A DNA stretch of 64,000 bases from Nereocystis luetkeana (GCA_031213475.1 JARUPZ010000025.1:6087676-6151675); one strand, 5' to 3'; shown: positions 22,340 through 33,601, counted from the stretch's first letter. The notes: a model not told the origin generated them from the sequence alone. Translations and numbers: made by a program.

Positions 22340-22690
22340 CTAATTTACACCAGTCTGCTATTAATAGTGCGTAGCCGAAATGGCGGTATGACACCGATGA
22401 AACTGACAATAAATATGAAACCACGTAGAGTTTGAGCATGGCACACATCATGAATGAAGTAGGCGGGGGCGGGCGGGCACTCTTCGGTGGCCGTGCGCAA
22501 TGTAGATACGTGAGACGTAAGAGGCGCACGGAGCAAGGAGGCCACCTCTACCATACATGCTACTGCTAATAGCTTTTGGATTGTGTACAAAGCAAATATT
22601 TGCAACTTCAAGAACTCGTGCGTACTGTTCTGTGGTACGAAATATTTCCGTTGATGGGGTGTTGACCCGTCCAGGCCTCCTTAGACATAC
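22340..22690. other. No gene recognised
   Basis: Contains a TATTAATA at 22359-22366 within CTATTAATAG. Otherwise unremarkable. Confidence 0.35.
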
Positions 22691-22695
22691 TTTAG

Positions 22696-22784
22696 CCCTT
22701 TTAAAAACGCAGTCCCGTTTTGGGGACAAACCACTCAAATTTCAAGTAGTTTGTCCCCAAAACGGGACTGCGGTTCTAAATGGG
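22696..22784. mobile_element. Family A foldback MITE, copy 4
   Basis: A well-preserved hairpin copy of 89 bp flanked by TTAG on the left and TTAA on the right. Confidence 0.9.
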
Positions 22785-22907
22785 TTAAGTACTGCATACT
22801 ATTTGTAGTGTAGAGAGTTCCTTGATGCCAAGGTTGTCCGTCAAGGGTCGAGAGTGATGCCGTCAGTCATCGCATCTCCTGTATGTATGTACAAGGCGCT
22901 TCGCTCC

Positions 22908-22929
22908 GCGGGCGGCCTACGCCGCCCGC
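22908..22929. repeat. GC-rich perfect hairpin
   Basis: GCGGGCGGC, a four-base loop CTAC, then the exact complement GCCGCCCGC. It lies in a locally GC-rich patch and no following T-run or gene end was recognised. Confidence 0.6.
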
Positions 22930-22939
22930 TACGCTCGCT

Positions 22940-24040
22940 CAGGAAGGAAAAACGTACATCAAATTATGCGAAGCGAACAGAGGTCCACGATTGAGTTTAG
23001 TGTTTTCAAGGATCGTAATCACAAACCGGCGACTTGATAATGCCAAGAGTCCCGCCTCCATGCTTCAGGAAAAAACAGCTCCGACGTCAGCTTGGATGCC
23101 ACATATACGCTTCGCGTCGCGAATGTCGCACGTACGTACATACACCCCAGGTAGGGTACTACTGTCTGTACTTATTTTCTTCTTTCGATATGCTCTATGT
23201 CTGTACTGTATGTACGAAGAAAGCGAAAGCACAGCACGGCACAGCAGCAAAAACAATGAAAATGAAACCGAAAACTCCGAAAGGAAAAAAAATCCTCGTC
23301 CCCTCTCGTGTAATATTTTTCTGCCTGATTGGAACACCTTACACCCGGGTCGAAAAGAAGAAAAGAAAAATCGCAGAGAAAAGCTTCTCTCTCAGCCTCG
23401 TACGCCGCCCACCCCTCTCGCGACCACCTCGCTACCGATTCGGTCCGGGTAAAGCTTTCATCACTCTCTGCCACAATCAGCCCCGTCGCCCGCCCCGCGT
23501 GAAGCCCGGTGCTCACCGTGGCCTTCGTTCGCCAGCTCGATAACGTTGGTGTTCAAACTGCACACCTCCCTCTTTCAACTTCAGCGTGGTCGCAAAAATA
23601 AGCACCGCTTGAACATTATGTTGCCCTCCCGAACGACCTTTATAAACTCGTACATACTCTATCAACAATCATAAATCGAAGCCAGACAAAGCCCGTTCAT
23701 GCATCCCTCGTGTCTCGAGGCACACGCGACGCCTAGGCACGATAGCGGCGACCGCGCTCCTTGCAACCCCCCCTCTACCCGCCAGCACCCGCTGGCACCC
23801 GCGACGGTGCCGGGTCCTCCCGCGATGCCGTGCTCGGAGAACACGCACGCACACGAAACGAAAGAAGAAAAAAGGAAGATATGACCGAGAAAACGAAGAA
23901 CTGCAGGAAAGGTCCGGCAAGTAATGAAAGGAGGCGGTTTGGAAGTGGGAGCTCTGAGAGGCCAGGGATGCACCAACCGAGCACGCTCAGGGGTTGTGAT
24001 CTAAGTATGTAGTTCTATATTCTGTGAAAAGGCTGGAGAA
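22940..24040. other. No gene recognised
   Basis: Mixed composition with A-rich patches near 23220-23380. Several open frames of 80-190 codons overlap one another on both strands without motif, signal sequence or convincing splice sites. Confidence 0.35.
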
Positions 24041-24861
24041 TAGGCCCTAGCCTTTGAGGCGCGAGGCAGGCGGGACAAATGAGATCCAGGCGAATGCCTG
24101 AATACCTGAATGCCACCTATATGTCCAAGACAATGCTTTCCACGTGCCTGAACCTATCAGATGCTATATCCAACGCTACTTTCAAGTATTTGATAAGAAC
24201 CTTTTCAGGAAAAGATAAAATGCCTGAAACTTGCCTGAAAATATATACGACTACTTTAGTTAAAAAGGCAGAAAAAAGAGAGGCTATGTTCATGCCTTAG
24301 TCACTCCAGGGTATTTTTCAGACAAGCACATACCCTGCATTTTGATTCGACCTATATGCAGCTGCACCCTGCACCAAACTTTGTGCAATATGCGGGGGTC
24401 TTGTTGGTCAAGGCGAGTCTTTCGGCCGCTCGGCTTCTTTATATAAAAACGCCACAAAAACACGCGACGGAGCCGCGTGACTGCCCCTGCCGACCTCGGC
24501 CCCCCCACAGGGTTAAGGATAAGGGTTAGAGTTGGGGTTATAAGGGTCAGGCCTGGGGTCGGATTGGTTTGGGTCCACGCGCAAGGTTGGAATATACGCC
24601 ACACGCCCTGTTTTCGTGCAGGACGCAGCTATACATAGCGGGTACCCTGCATTCTATTTATATCCTCTTCCCGCTGATGATGTTGGGAGTTCCGGACTAG
24701 CGGGTTCACTTACGCGTGGCTGAAAGTCCCTGTCTAGGCGTGTGCCTGAAATGAAAGGTCGTCAAGATCGGCACACAAACTTAATAGTACTTCAGACACG
24801 CCTGTTTTAGAAACGGTACGGACGTCAGGTTTTTCAAACATGCCTCAAACGCTAGGGCCTA
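24041..24861. mobile_element. Element E, 20-bp terminal inverted repeats
   Basis: TAGGCCCTAGCCTTTGAGGC at 24041-24060 and its complement with one mismatch at 24842-24861 bound an 821-bp element. The interior repeats TGCCTGAA-type words and has no transposase frame. The terminal TA may be the target duplication. Confidence 0.6.
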
Positions 24862-25046
24862 CTGCTGCTGGTACTGCTATTGTTCTTGATTTCACATGAT
24901 GAACTCATCGCCCAAAACATCGTGTGTGGTCACACGACAGGCTCCAAAAACAAATGAGGTGGAAGAATACGTCCATACCTGGCAAATACTGTTCGATTTA
25001 TATTATACTCGTACCCGTCACAATATATATGGGGGTGAACTTTCTA

Positions 25047-25047
<1 letters not shown>

Positions 25048-25080
<33 letters not shown>
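25048..25080 (+). repeat. GTT trinucleotide tract
   Basis: Eleven uninterrupted GTT triplets in a non-coding context. Confidence 0.9.
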
Positions 25081-25525
25081 CTCACAATACAATGCAGTCC
25101 GTGGGCGCAGGACTATACCCCTAATGGGGGGTACGTTTGTTGTTATTAATAGCGATGGTACTGACCACTGAACAGCACTACAAGGCGGCCTAGCTTTAAA
25201 CTACAATTACGAAGAAAAAAAACAGAAATTGCGGAATCTGAAATTTTTGTACTATGTGTTCAGAACGAAATTTCGTCTCCCCCAATAAAATGAGAAAAAT
25301 TGTTTTCAGGCAAGAACAACGCCACCGCACCCCACCAATTATCTTCGTATTAATACTGGCTGGGGACTCCCCTGAATGCTACTTACTCCTACCCGAGGGC
25401 GGACGAGGCTATAATTTATAATTCGACTTCCAATTGATTTCGGCCCGTACCATCTCGTGCGCCGTTACTCAGTACCGGTAGCAGTTTATAATAACGTAGA
25501 AGATGCCTGGTATCTGTGTTGGCGC

Positions 25526-25616
25526 AGCAAACAACGCAACCTGCACACCTCGCGCCGCAGTAGCCGCGTTGGCACCGGCCTCCGGCGACCTGCTCTCGTC
25601 GGACATCCCGAACTCA
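25526..25616 (+). CDS. Candidate terminal exon, alanine-rich
   Basis: After a possible acceptor (GTGTTGGCGCAG) the frame reads NNATCTPRAAVAALAPASGD and LLSSDIPNSN before TAG. It is short and GC-rich relative to its surroundings, and has no recognised family and no linked exon. Confidence 0.2.
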
Positions 25617-26069
25617 AACTAGTCTGTATTACACCTTGAACCTGTAGCGTTGCCTCTGCTTCACTGCGCTGTTGCGTGTAGGCTGCGGCTACGTACCAGA
25701 CAAGGTGTATGTACCAAGGGCTACGATTCATGCTACCGTGAAACATGGCATTCATCTGATTGGCTAAACTTCTTACGTACGTACCAGGTACAAAACTCAA
25801 TATTCTCTCATTCTTCCGAGAATACTCTGCATCTGGTATCAATCAATCGATCAACAATCGGCGTCTTTGACTCTTCTATTAATAGTGACAAGAACGGACC
25901 TCGTATCCAGATCTTAATATTTACGTCCACGTAATATCAGACATACGAATATTCACAGCAATACGACTTCACAGAATAGGTGTACTATTTACGTATACCT
26001 GGTATATACATTTTACAGTCAGTACGTAGAGAGTATCACAATATTAATATAACTGTTTTTTGTGGCACG

Positions 26070-26180
26070 TACCGTATCTCGTCTAGGATTGCAGAATCGG
26101 CACGGACACTGGTTGTTTTTTGTGCTGGATGACGACGGGTAGAAAGAACGGTTAATTGAAATGTGAAAAACACGCACACA
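26070..26180 (+). repeat. Dispersed repeat family H
   Basis: Contains GAATCGGCACGGACACTGG and GGGTAGAAAGAACGG as in the reverse copy at 5.6 kb. Confidence 0.7.
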
Positions 26181-26323
26181 CCCTACATCCAGCATCCAGT
26201 TATGACTTATGACGTTGTATTGCAGAAATGAATTCATACGTATATACGTACTCCTACGTATTTTTGCTTTTTCTCTCTCTCTCCGTCATAAACAGTCTGT
26301 GACGACAGAATTAGAATTACCTT

Positions 26324-26437
26324 TAATACGGGGGACTACATTGAATAGGACCTACGGTATAGACAAAACCTATACCAGGTATATTTCACTTTTTTTACAA
26401 ACAATATCTGGTCCTATTAATAATGGCCCCCCGTAAT
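26324..26437 (-). mobile_element. Family B MITE, reverse copy
   Basis: Both termini are present (ATACGGGGGAC... and ...GGCCCCCCGTAATA). The interior AACCTATATATTTC of the family is interrupted as AACCTATACCAGGTATATTTC, so the TACCAGGTA at 26373-26381 is an insertion of CCAGG with a duplicated TA. Confidence 0.8.
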
Positions 26438-26804
26438 AAATAATGTACCTGGCATTAATTTATACTGGTACCAACCTGGTATTAATAGTACTTTATCATC
26501 ACAAAAATATAGGACCATATATACCTCTACCCCTCATAAAAATAATCAGGACATACACTGGATGTACCATCGATGAAGCAGGTACAAATAAGAAGACAAC
26601 ACACAACACAACACATCACTTGCTGCTGCAGCTGCTGTGTTTTTTTCATTCGTTTTTTTTAAAATATTGATAGATTATTGATACAGCAGTTATTAATATT
26701 AATAGTTGCTTGTGTTGTGCTCTCGTACCCGGTACGCTGGCATTTTCACTTGCTTGACACTTGAATTTGCGATTATTTATTATTGTTTTAGTCTTCCTCT
26801 GTCT

Positions 26805-26935
26805 CACAGTCTGTGACCAAAGAAGAATCAGTACCTCTCTAGGATAGGGAATCAGAACGGACACTGGGTGTACTGATGAAGCTGGGTAGAAAGGACGATT
26901 TAATGTGAAGACAACAACACAATAACAGCAGCAGT
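26805..26935 (+). repeat. Dispersed repeat family H
   Basis: Diverged copy with GAACGGACACTGGG, GGGTAGAAAGGACGATTTAA and TGTGAAGACAACAACAC, running into a short CAG or TAG tract. Confidence 0.65.
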
Positions 26936-27112
26936 AGTAGTAGTCCCCCCCCCACCCGGTAAATGTTTCGCTCCTGCGTAGTCTGCACTTGCATAAGCGA
27001 CCCGGGGGATGACGATTCTCGGGCTTGGCGCTCTCGGAGTACGGTTCGCGATTGTTGCGCTCACGGCTTTCGGCGGTTCCTGCGGAGGGCTGATTATGTC
27101 TCTGCACCTACA

Positions 27113-27131
27113 GCAGTAGTAGTAGTATTAT

Positions 27132-27190
<59 letters not shown>
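27113..27190 (+). repeat. TAG trinucleotide tract
   Basis: About 25 AGT or TAG triplets with one ATT interruption near 27127. It cannot be read through in the TAG frame. Confidence 0.9.
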
Positions 27191-27191
<1 letters not shown>

Positions 27192-27370
27192 GTGGGAGCA
27201 GGGTACCAAATGGGAGCTAATCCGGCTGGGATCATCCTCCGGGTGAGAGCAGAGGGTGCGACCCTGCTCGTTCTTGTCATAATAAAGTGCCCCCCTTTGG
27301 CGCTCTCTCCCACCCGCTGACCTGATCCCACCCGGACCTGACTCAATTTGACACCCTACTCCCATCCACA
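27190..27370 (+). repeat. Dispersed repeat with CTGATCCCACCCGGACCTGA
   Basis: Shares GATCCCACCCGGACCTGA and GCTCCCA-type words with 58.7-58.9 kb, where a family B element is inserted in it. Non-coding. Confidence 0.45.
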
Positions 27371-27708
27371 ACAAGAAGAGGAGGAGAAACACACGTGTTA
27401 CGAAGCCCATCCACATCGGGTGGGGAAACACACGTGGGCGCGAAGCGCGAAGCGTAGACCAAGAGCGCAAAGCGCGCACGTGTCGGTCATGGTGAGCGTC
27501 GAGTATTCACAGTAAAACCGTTCAGCATCATCTATCTCATGACGACCTCATGCATGCGTGATTTGCCCGAGGTGGCAAGCGCGACTCGACCACGAGGCAG
27601 GAGGGCCTCTCTACTATCAGATAATCTGTACTTTTTTGGGTTAGGCTCTCAATCTACCTGGAACCTGGTACCAATTACTGGCACCAGGTACCTGGTATTT
27701 ATTTACCA

Positions 27709-27815
27709 GCTCGAAGAGAAGGACAGTGCGGGTGACACAAGGAAGAGCTTCGATAAAACGGCCACCATCACCCTCGCCGCGCTCTTCTTGCTCGATCTTC
27801 TGGGGCTACTATGAA
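27709..27815. CDS. Candidate exon, strand unresolved
   Basis: GC-rich open stretch. On the plus strand, after TTTATTTACCAG, it reads LEEKDSAGDTRKSFDKTATI then TLAALFLLDLLGLL and stop, with a hydrophobic end. On the minus strand, between an AG and a GTAAAT donor, it reads KIEQEERGEGDGGRFIEALP then CVTRTVLLFEL. The minus reading would place it downstream of the 28.4-29.0 kb first exon, but the phases I tried do not join cleanly. Confidence 0.3.
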
Positions 27816-28216
27816 TAGACGATACCTTTCATCACTGATGTTGAGTAGTGCCTACGTTCTGTCTCGCCTACCAGGTATGTATCAAACCATGCAGGGAGGA
27901 CCTTGTGTGTCTCTCGAGAAAAAAATGATCTTGCTTGAAGTTGTTGCGTGGGAGCCCTCCTCCCTGCCGCGTAAAAGATGAGGATACACAGCAGTAGCAT
28001 TATTGAATACCTGGTACGAGTTGTCCGTACCTATCAGTACGTGTAATAGCACATGGTGCTGCTGTTGTTGCGGTAGTTTGTATACCAGTACGTACATGAA
28101 TAGTGCAATTCTGATCTCAGCTACGCAAGGTCGAACACAAGACACAAAAATCTTCATGTATATTGCTGCTGCTGTGTGACCAGATAAGGTTGAAGTCCAG
28201 ACACTCTATTATTAGA

Positions 28217-28306
28217 CCTGTTACGGCTGCAGTCCCGATTCGGGCATAAATTACTTAGATTGTGAATGGTTTGCCCCAAAAAAGGGACTGCGGTAATAAA
28301 ACAGGG
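28217..28306. mobile_element. Family A foldback MITE, copy 5
   Basis: A diverged hairpin copy with the arms GGCTGCAGTCCCGATTCGGG and AAAAAAGGGACTGCGG. Right flank TGAA; left flank TTAG. Confidence 0.7.
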
Positions 28307-28387
28307 TGAACAGGTAAAAATTGGGAATTTTGTCAGTCCTCGCGAGCGAAGACGCACAGGAGGAGCAGTTTGGGTTCTACGACGTAC

Positions 28388-28610
28388 ACGAGATGCAGAA
28401 CGGCAGAACGGCGGTCTGTGTGGGATCCGCAGAAAAGACTTGCTGCGCTACTTGCCTGTTGTTGGTGCTAGAAGCCGCAGCAGCTCCTTCCACGCTTAGC
28501 ACGCCGGCGCTGTCGTCTTTGGTAGCCCTCCTCGCAGTCGAGCTCGCCGAAGGCCCGTCGGAATCCCACACGTTGCCCCCTGGCAATAATGCTGCCGCTG
28601 CTGCTGCTGG

Positions 28611-28648
<38 letters not shown>

Positions 28649-29024
28649 GTGTCCTCTGAACCCCCATTTCCTTTGCCAGGCGATCAATTTTTCGTCTTTC
28701 CCCTGCCACCCCCCTGCCTTCCTCAGGTATACCCGCCGCGCTGTGCGCTGGTAGTCGTGTGCTCGCGGCGATAGCATCAGCTTTATCAGCACCGCGGTAT
28801 TGGGCAGTGCCATCCTCACGAGAAACGCCAGAAGAGGGCAGGGCCAGCCGTGCTCTGTTCGGCGCCTCTTGTGCGGAAGGCTGATAGACAGCGATAGAAA
28901 AGGCTGCCAGTGACAACAGCAAAGCCAGCAACGTCGCCGTGCTGCCGCCACCATGAGCTTGCGGCGAGGTCATCCGTCTTCTTCTTGGATTGACGGTTTC
29001 TTCGTGGCCTGGAGGCAGCCTCAT
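28388..29024 (-). CDS. First exon, type II membrane protein candidate
   Basis: The best protein-coding candidate. From the ATG at 29024-29022 the minus strand encodes a short basic N-terminus (RRRR at 14-17), a hydrophobic segment at about residues 28-47 (TATLLALLLSLAAFSIAV), then a stem-like region rich in S, A and P. An alanine tract near residues 128-147 is encoded by a GCT/CAG repeat. This layout fits a Golgi-type signal-anchored protein such as a glycosyltransferase, but the catalytic part would be in later exons not identified. A GTACGT donor lies at 28387-28382, just before an in-frame stop. A TATA-like box is upstream at 29100-29108. Family assignment is speculation. Confidence 0.5.
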
Positions 29025-29099
29025 GGTTTCGACGTACTACTGCTACTACTACTACTACTGGAGTTATTGTAGCTCCAAACGTGTGCCTCCAGTCCCACC

Positions 29100-29108
29100 T
29101 ATTTTATA
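29100..29108 (-). promoter_or_regulatory. TATA-like box for the 28.4-29.0 kb exon
   Basis: On the minus strand TATAAAATA lies about 75 bp upstream of the ATG, leaving room for a start site about 30 bp downstream and a leader of about 45 bp. The leader contains a short TAG/CAG triplet run. Position fits a core promoter, though single TATA matches are common by chance. Confidence 0.35.
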
Positions 29109-29281
29109 GAATGAAGAGCAATCATTTTTGGAGGAGCGGTAGCATGCAGTTTGTTTTGTTGTTGCTATTTTTTGCTGGGATCTATCTCAGTCTGTTCCAA
29201 GTTCCAAACCCCCACCGGATAAAACCGACAACAGGAACCGCCATAACCGAACTTGCTGGTTGAGAGTTCATACCATAGGTT

Positions 29282-29314
29282 CTATTAATGTTTAAAATGT
29301 GGTCCCCCGTAATT
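29282..29314 (+). mobile_element. Family B MITE, right-end fragment
   Basis: Only the TGTGGTCCCCCGTAAT end remains, joined directly to ATTATTACCTGGTAC, so the element end and a TACCTGGTA (29317-29325) abut. Confidence 0.5.
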
Positions 29315-29338
29315 ATTACCTGGTACTTAGTAAGTGTG

Positions 29339-29990
29339 GCGCGAGGCAGCACAGAAAGCCGGCAGATGGTTCCGACGGGTCGAGGAAGGGGCGGAGGCCT
29401 TTATGCGGAAATGGCATACAGATGAGAAGGAGGCATCGATCGGCAGAACGGCATAGAATAGCTGCAATCACGACCACAGAGGTTGACGCCAACGCGAGTG
29501 CGCAGTATGGCAGGGAAGAGGCGGGGGCGAAAGGGGGACGAGGGGGAATGGGGGGGGGGGAGGGGGGGGAGGCGGTCTGCCCAACAGACTGAAGCCTGGT
29601 TATGGCCATCATCGCCATGATGCACTCCCTTCTTTGGGACCCAAGTAACTAGCATGGTGCCACCTGGGCAACTTTGCGTGTCTATATATATTCTCCAGTG
29701 CCTGCCTTTCGTATTTTATTTCCCCCCCCGCCCGTGACTATCGCTTTTTTGTCCCTTCTTTTTTTCATCCCTCTTTCATTCCCGTTTGTACCTCTTTGTG
29801 TCTCTGTTAGTATGGTCCGTTTTGCCTGTTTTTGCGTTTTGCTATCTGCTTCTGTTTTTGTTTAATTTTTTTTTGCTTCGCTTCATCTTCTTTTTTTGGT
29901 TCTTGTCTGCTATGAATATTCTCTTTTTTGCGTCCCTGGTGTCTGCAGTGGTGGAGTGCGTATGCTTGTTTTTGTTCTACTCCAGAGTTA
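29339..29990 (+). mobile_element. 5'-truncated LINE tail
   Basis: The plus-strand frame from 29339 reads AAQKAGRWFRRVEEGAEAFM then RKWHTDEKEASIGRTA and stops at TAG. This is clearly related to KKAGKWYRGILEAAERFM in the C-terminal segment of the 6-10 kb LINE. It is followed by a G-rich block and a long T-rich tract (29680-29930) like the 3' UTR of that LINE. So this is a second, heavily truncated LINE insertion on the opposite strand. Confidence 0.7.
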
Positions 29991-30700
29991 TTGCTGTCCT
30001 GCGACCACGGACTGCGTTGTATTGTGAGTCAATGTGAGAACAACAACAAACAAACAACAACATAGGAAAAATAGAACAAACGTCGTACCAGGTACAAATT
30101 ATTTTTAGTCGTACCAGGTACCAGATACGAGTACGAGTACGAGCACAATAATAAATGTAGGCAAGGGCTCTCCGCATGGATTGGTGCCTGCCGGCACCCA
30201 TGCTCCGGATAGGGAAGTATTATAATACCTCAGTGCCAATTCGTGATCACTTTCAAGCAAGTTGGCATAAATTCACCATTCGATCTTATCACTAACAGGA
30301 GCAGGTGTCAAAAGGTCAATGCCAACTGGTGCGTGAAAAAGGCATGCAATCAGTGCCAGTTCTCAGTTTTTGTATCTATCTGTCTCACCAAAATTTATGG
30401 CATTTTTTTTGCGATCATATTTATTTCTGTCTTTTTCCGCTTTTTTTTTGGTTCATTACTTTTTTTACTTTCCAGACTAGATCGTAGGAGGTTTTTCCCT
30501 CGGCGATCTTCTCGACAAGCCTATGTACCGGTAGTATGTTGAGCTCAAAAATCAGAACCGTCTGCGTATTGTAAAAGGAAAACCACCGATACTTTTGATC
30601 TTACAGTTGCTGGAGGGGGCAGAAATCACTCAGTTCCGATAGGGTTTTCATATTTATCAGAACTGAGATTACGTGAACGGTATTAATTACTGGTATTATT
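29991..30700. other. No gene; T-rich block
   Basis: Two TACCAGGTA palindromes at 30086 and 30112, then a T-rich stretch at 30360-30480 similar in texture to the LINE 3' UTR, perhaps a further decayed LINE tail. No gene seen. Confidence 0.35.
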
Positions 30701-30738
30701 TTAGTATTAATAGCAGTTGCTGCCCTTTGTTTGCCCAG

Positions 30739-30961
30739 CTGCCAAGTACCCAATCCACGCCGCAGCATCACACCTACCTATATATCTACGGCGAGCTGTA
30801 CTGACCGCCAACGGCGCTTGTGCAGAAGAGATGGCCTCTCCCTCGCACATGAAAGCGATATGGCAGTCGCTTGCCCTGTTTCACGGTGAGAGTCTGGTAC
30901 CGAGAAACAAAAGTAGTGAATCAAGCAGCAGATCGTCTGAGACAGCGCCCCGGCAAGATAA
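30739..30961 (+). CDS. Candidate internal exon
   Basis: A good pyrimidine-rich acceptor (GCCCTTTGTTTGCCCAG) precedes a frame containing RRAVLTANGACAEEMASPSH and MKAIWQSLALFHGESLVPRN then a serine-rich end. It is followed by AAG and a GTACGG donor. Protein-like composition, no recognised family, no linked exon. Confidence 0.3.
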
Positions 30962-31384
30962 GGTACGGCAAGAGGAGAATGCGATTTACGTAGGAGCACA
31001 GTACAGCAGCAAGCCAGACCATTCGTCCCATCCACCCTCGCGTGTCCGACACACTAACCCTCTCGCCCTCCGGTAAATTAAGCTCGCACATGGATTAATA
31101 TTGTCAGAAAAATCATGCCATCCGAACTCATATGAACCACCCCCCCCCTCCTCCGCCCCCCGCCGCGTCATGCATTCACGGGGACCCCTATGGTCAGAGT
31201 ACGCAGGAGGGAGAGGTTATAGTGTTTTCAGCTCAAACAGCATGGTCCGTTTGCATGTACAAATACAGCAAGACATTTCACCGCATGAATCAGATTACCA
31301 GCCTCGCGACGTGCATACACCACCATGGTCCAGCAATAACCCAGAAGAAGGGAGTACTTGTTGAAAGGGTTTTTCTGCCTTAAC

Positions 31385-31640
31385 AGAGGGCCATATTACC
31401 CCACTTAATGGGGACAGTACCGAGGTCGCGGAAGGTTCAGTACAGCAGGCTTGGTGTGAGCAGAGGGCCAGATTACCCCCTTCCGACCGAAGCCGAGACA
31501 GCAGTATCGGCGACGCGGAAGGCTCACACTACAGCACAGAACAGCTTGAGCAGAGGGCCAGATTGCCCCGCTTTCACGCGAATCGATACAGTAACGATAC
31601 CGCAGAAGGCTCGAATCGGGAGCGCCGTCCACCCATTCAG
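31385..31640 (+). repeat. Minisatellite, about 83-bp unit, three copies
   Basis: Units begin GAGCAGAGGGCCAGATTACC and include GACGCGGAAGGCTCACACTA. They start near 31385, 31468 and 31551. The reading frames across it on both strands are repeat translations. Confidence 0.8.
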
Positions 31641-31974
31641 TACACAGAAATCCCCACAGCAGCACAGACGCCACACATAATTTGGCAGAGAGAACAGGTA
31701 CGACCAACCACCCTTGCAGCAGTCAGCTGAACCCACGTTCGTTTCGGCAGACGCGCGAGAGAGTGTGAACGGCGGGAATCTCCGCCTCGTCGACGTCTGG
31801 CCCGCGTGCAGTCTGGACCCCAACATCAACACCTTGTCCAGCTCGCCAATGGAGAAAGTCATAGCACCCCTCGAGTGCCTCCTCCAGTCCCTCCCCGGTC
31901 GTGCCCTCACTAACACCAGCCGAATGCAAGAGAGAGGTTTCGAGTCCTTACTGGCGGCGGCGGACCATCCCTTG

Positions 31975-32442
31975 TTAGTCCTCCGGGCGTCCGCACCTCC
32001 ACATTTCCCTGCCAGCGTTGGAGACGATGCCCGTCCACACGAAAGGTTCGCCGATGTTCTCACGGCGGCCGTGCATGTTCCACCCCCCGTCCGAGTTTCT
32101 CTCGAGATCGATAGGGAGGTCCTTCTCCTCGAGTTCAAACAGGGAGTGGCCGGCGCCACCAGCTACCCAGAAGCTCCTCTGGTAATTACCTGAGTACGGA
32201 AATCGTACCACCTCGTCGCAGCCGCCCCCTGGGGACCCATACGAACGAAATTTACCCAGAGGAAGCTCGATAGATCCTCGGGTTAGCCGTGCCCTCGTCA
32301 TCGCCCACTTTCCCTCGGCAGAGTAAATTCCTGTGAATTCATCGAAACCTAAGCGACCCATCATGACCGGGCGCGCTGTAGTCGATGCCGGTGTCGCCAA
32401 CGGTGCCCACTTGGGCCTCAACATCGCCGCCGTAAAAGGCAA
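31975..32442 (-). CDS. Uncharacterised open frame, possible exon
   Basis: A 155-residue minus-strand frame with even composition rich in F, W, Y and acidic residues, for example GFDEFTGIYSAEGKWAMTRA, GGCDEVVRFPYSGNYQRSFW and ENIGEPFVWTGIVSNAGREM. It sits in a GC-rich patch where a plus-strand frame (31714-32193) overlaps it, so the coding strand is not certain. No family recognised. It could be an exon with flanking introns or the decayed remnant of a mobile element protein. Confidence 0.3.
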   Translation of the reverse strand: MPFTAAMLRPKWAPLATPASTTARPVMMGRLGFDEFTGIYSAEGKWAMTRARLTRGSIELPLGKFRSYGSPGGGCDEVVRFPYSGNYQRSFWVAGGAGHSLFELEEKDLPIDLERNSDGGWNMHGRRENIGEPFVWTGIVSNAGREMWRCGRPED

Positions 32443-32479
32443 TCGTTGATCGGCGCCTGTCGTTGGGCCATGCTGGATG

Positions 32480-33400
32480 GTGGGCTACGCGGAGGACAAG
32501 GTTTGTTGCTCACCCAGCTCGAGCCGCTTTACGGTCGGCTCGGAGCCAGGCTTGGGCGTCCGCACCGCCGGGGAGGGCTTTAGTGGGCATCGAGTCGAGA
32601 GGTGTGTTGCACTCACCAACCTTGGCCGTTCTGCCTTGTTAAAGGGCTTCCCTCACGCCTCCCACAGAGCGTCTTCGACTTGCCTCCATTAGACCGGAGC
32701 CGGCGCGCAGAACCCGCCCCGGCTTGCTTACCGGGCACGTCTGGTGTTTTCGTGGCTGGGCAGCCCTCCACATCTCGCACACCGCCATGGTCGGAGCAGG
32801 GTCATGCAGCCGGTCTCGCGCTTGTCGCGCCCGGTATATCCCGAGTCGACGGGACACCCTGTGTCGCTTCTGACCCCGGGCAATCGCTCAACATTCAACC
32901 TCCGGGGAGGCGTGCGTAGCCCACTGCGGGACAGCTCGTGACACGACTTCCGCGGTGTCGGTGGACGTGACTGAGCGTGATTTCCGTGCGCTAGAGTTAA
33001 CACATGTCGTGCTGCACCACCGCGGAAACCTGAGGTGAGATAAGCGAGCAGACGCACGGCGCGTCCGGAACTACCGGTGAGTATATACGTTTTGGTCACG
33101 ACGCACTAACATGTATACGCGTTGGTGGCTCTTACGTTTAACGGTGATGAGTGTCTTGCCGGGAGAGTAAACAAACCTTTTGCACCCCACAGGGTGAGCA
33201 CGAATGCGAAGCCGGCAGCCTAAAGGCGGTGCGACCCGCGTGAGTCTCCCGTGGCGTTGTTTCGTCGGGGTGTGCCTGCTCAACGTTTTTGCTTCAACGT
33301 ACAACTCCGGGTGGGGTGTAGGTGAAGCTGCTCAAACTAGGAACCCCAGAAAAATCAGGTGCTGAACCCCTAAGGTAGCAAGCGCCAAGGGTCTGTACCT
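32480..33400. other. GC-rich stretch without recognised gene
   Basis: Several overlapping open frames, as expected of GC-rich DNA. None shows a motif, signal or splice pair that I can defend. Confidence 0.35.
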
Positions 33401-33417
33401 TGACATGTATGTGTCGG

Positions 33418-33502
33418 AAGCTCTCGTCGAGGTATATTTCCATAGAAAACAACGCTCGGCGTTTTAGCACCCTCCTCGCTGTCGAAAAATCAGCCTCGTG
33501 CA
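33418..33502 (+). mobile_element. Family D fragment
   Basis: Shares CGCTCGGCGTTTTAGCACC and AAAAATCAGCCTCG with the reverse family D copy at 60.1 kb. Ends are lost. A TATATAAAGG follows at about 33515, which I do not interpret as a promoter without a gene. Confidence 0.5.
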
Positions 33503-33601
33503 CTTTTTCTGTAGTATATAAAGGGGTGGTAGACACCTATTTCGGGGCTTAGCCCCTCTACAGAAACCCTTCCGCCCCCCTCTAGAGGAGCATTCGTCCT
33601 G

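Noticed and set aside
22908..22929. Hairpin as a transcription terminator
   Set aside because: A bacterial-type terminator is not expected in this eukaryotic context and there is no adjacent gene.
24500..24560. Telomere-like GGTTAAGG and GGGTTAG words
   Set aside because: Only scattered, non-periodic matches; explained by chance in a GT-rich patch inside element E.
33515..33527. TATATAAAGG as a promoter
   Set aside because: It follows a decayed family D fragment and no plausible coding sequence starts downstream.
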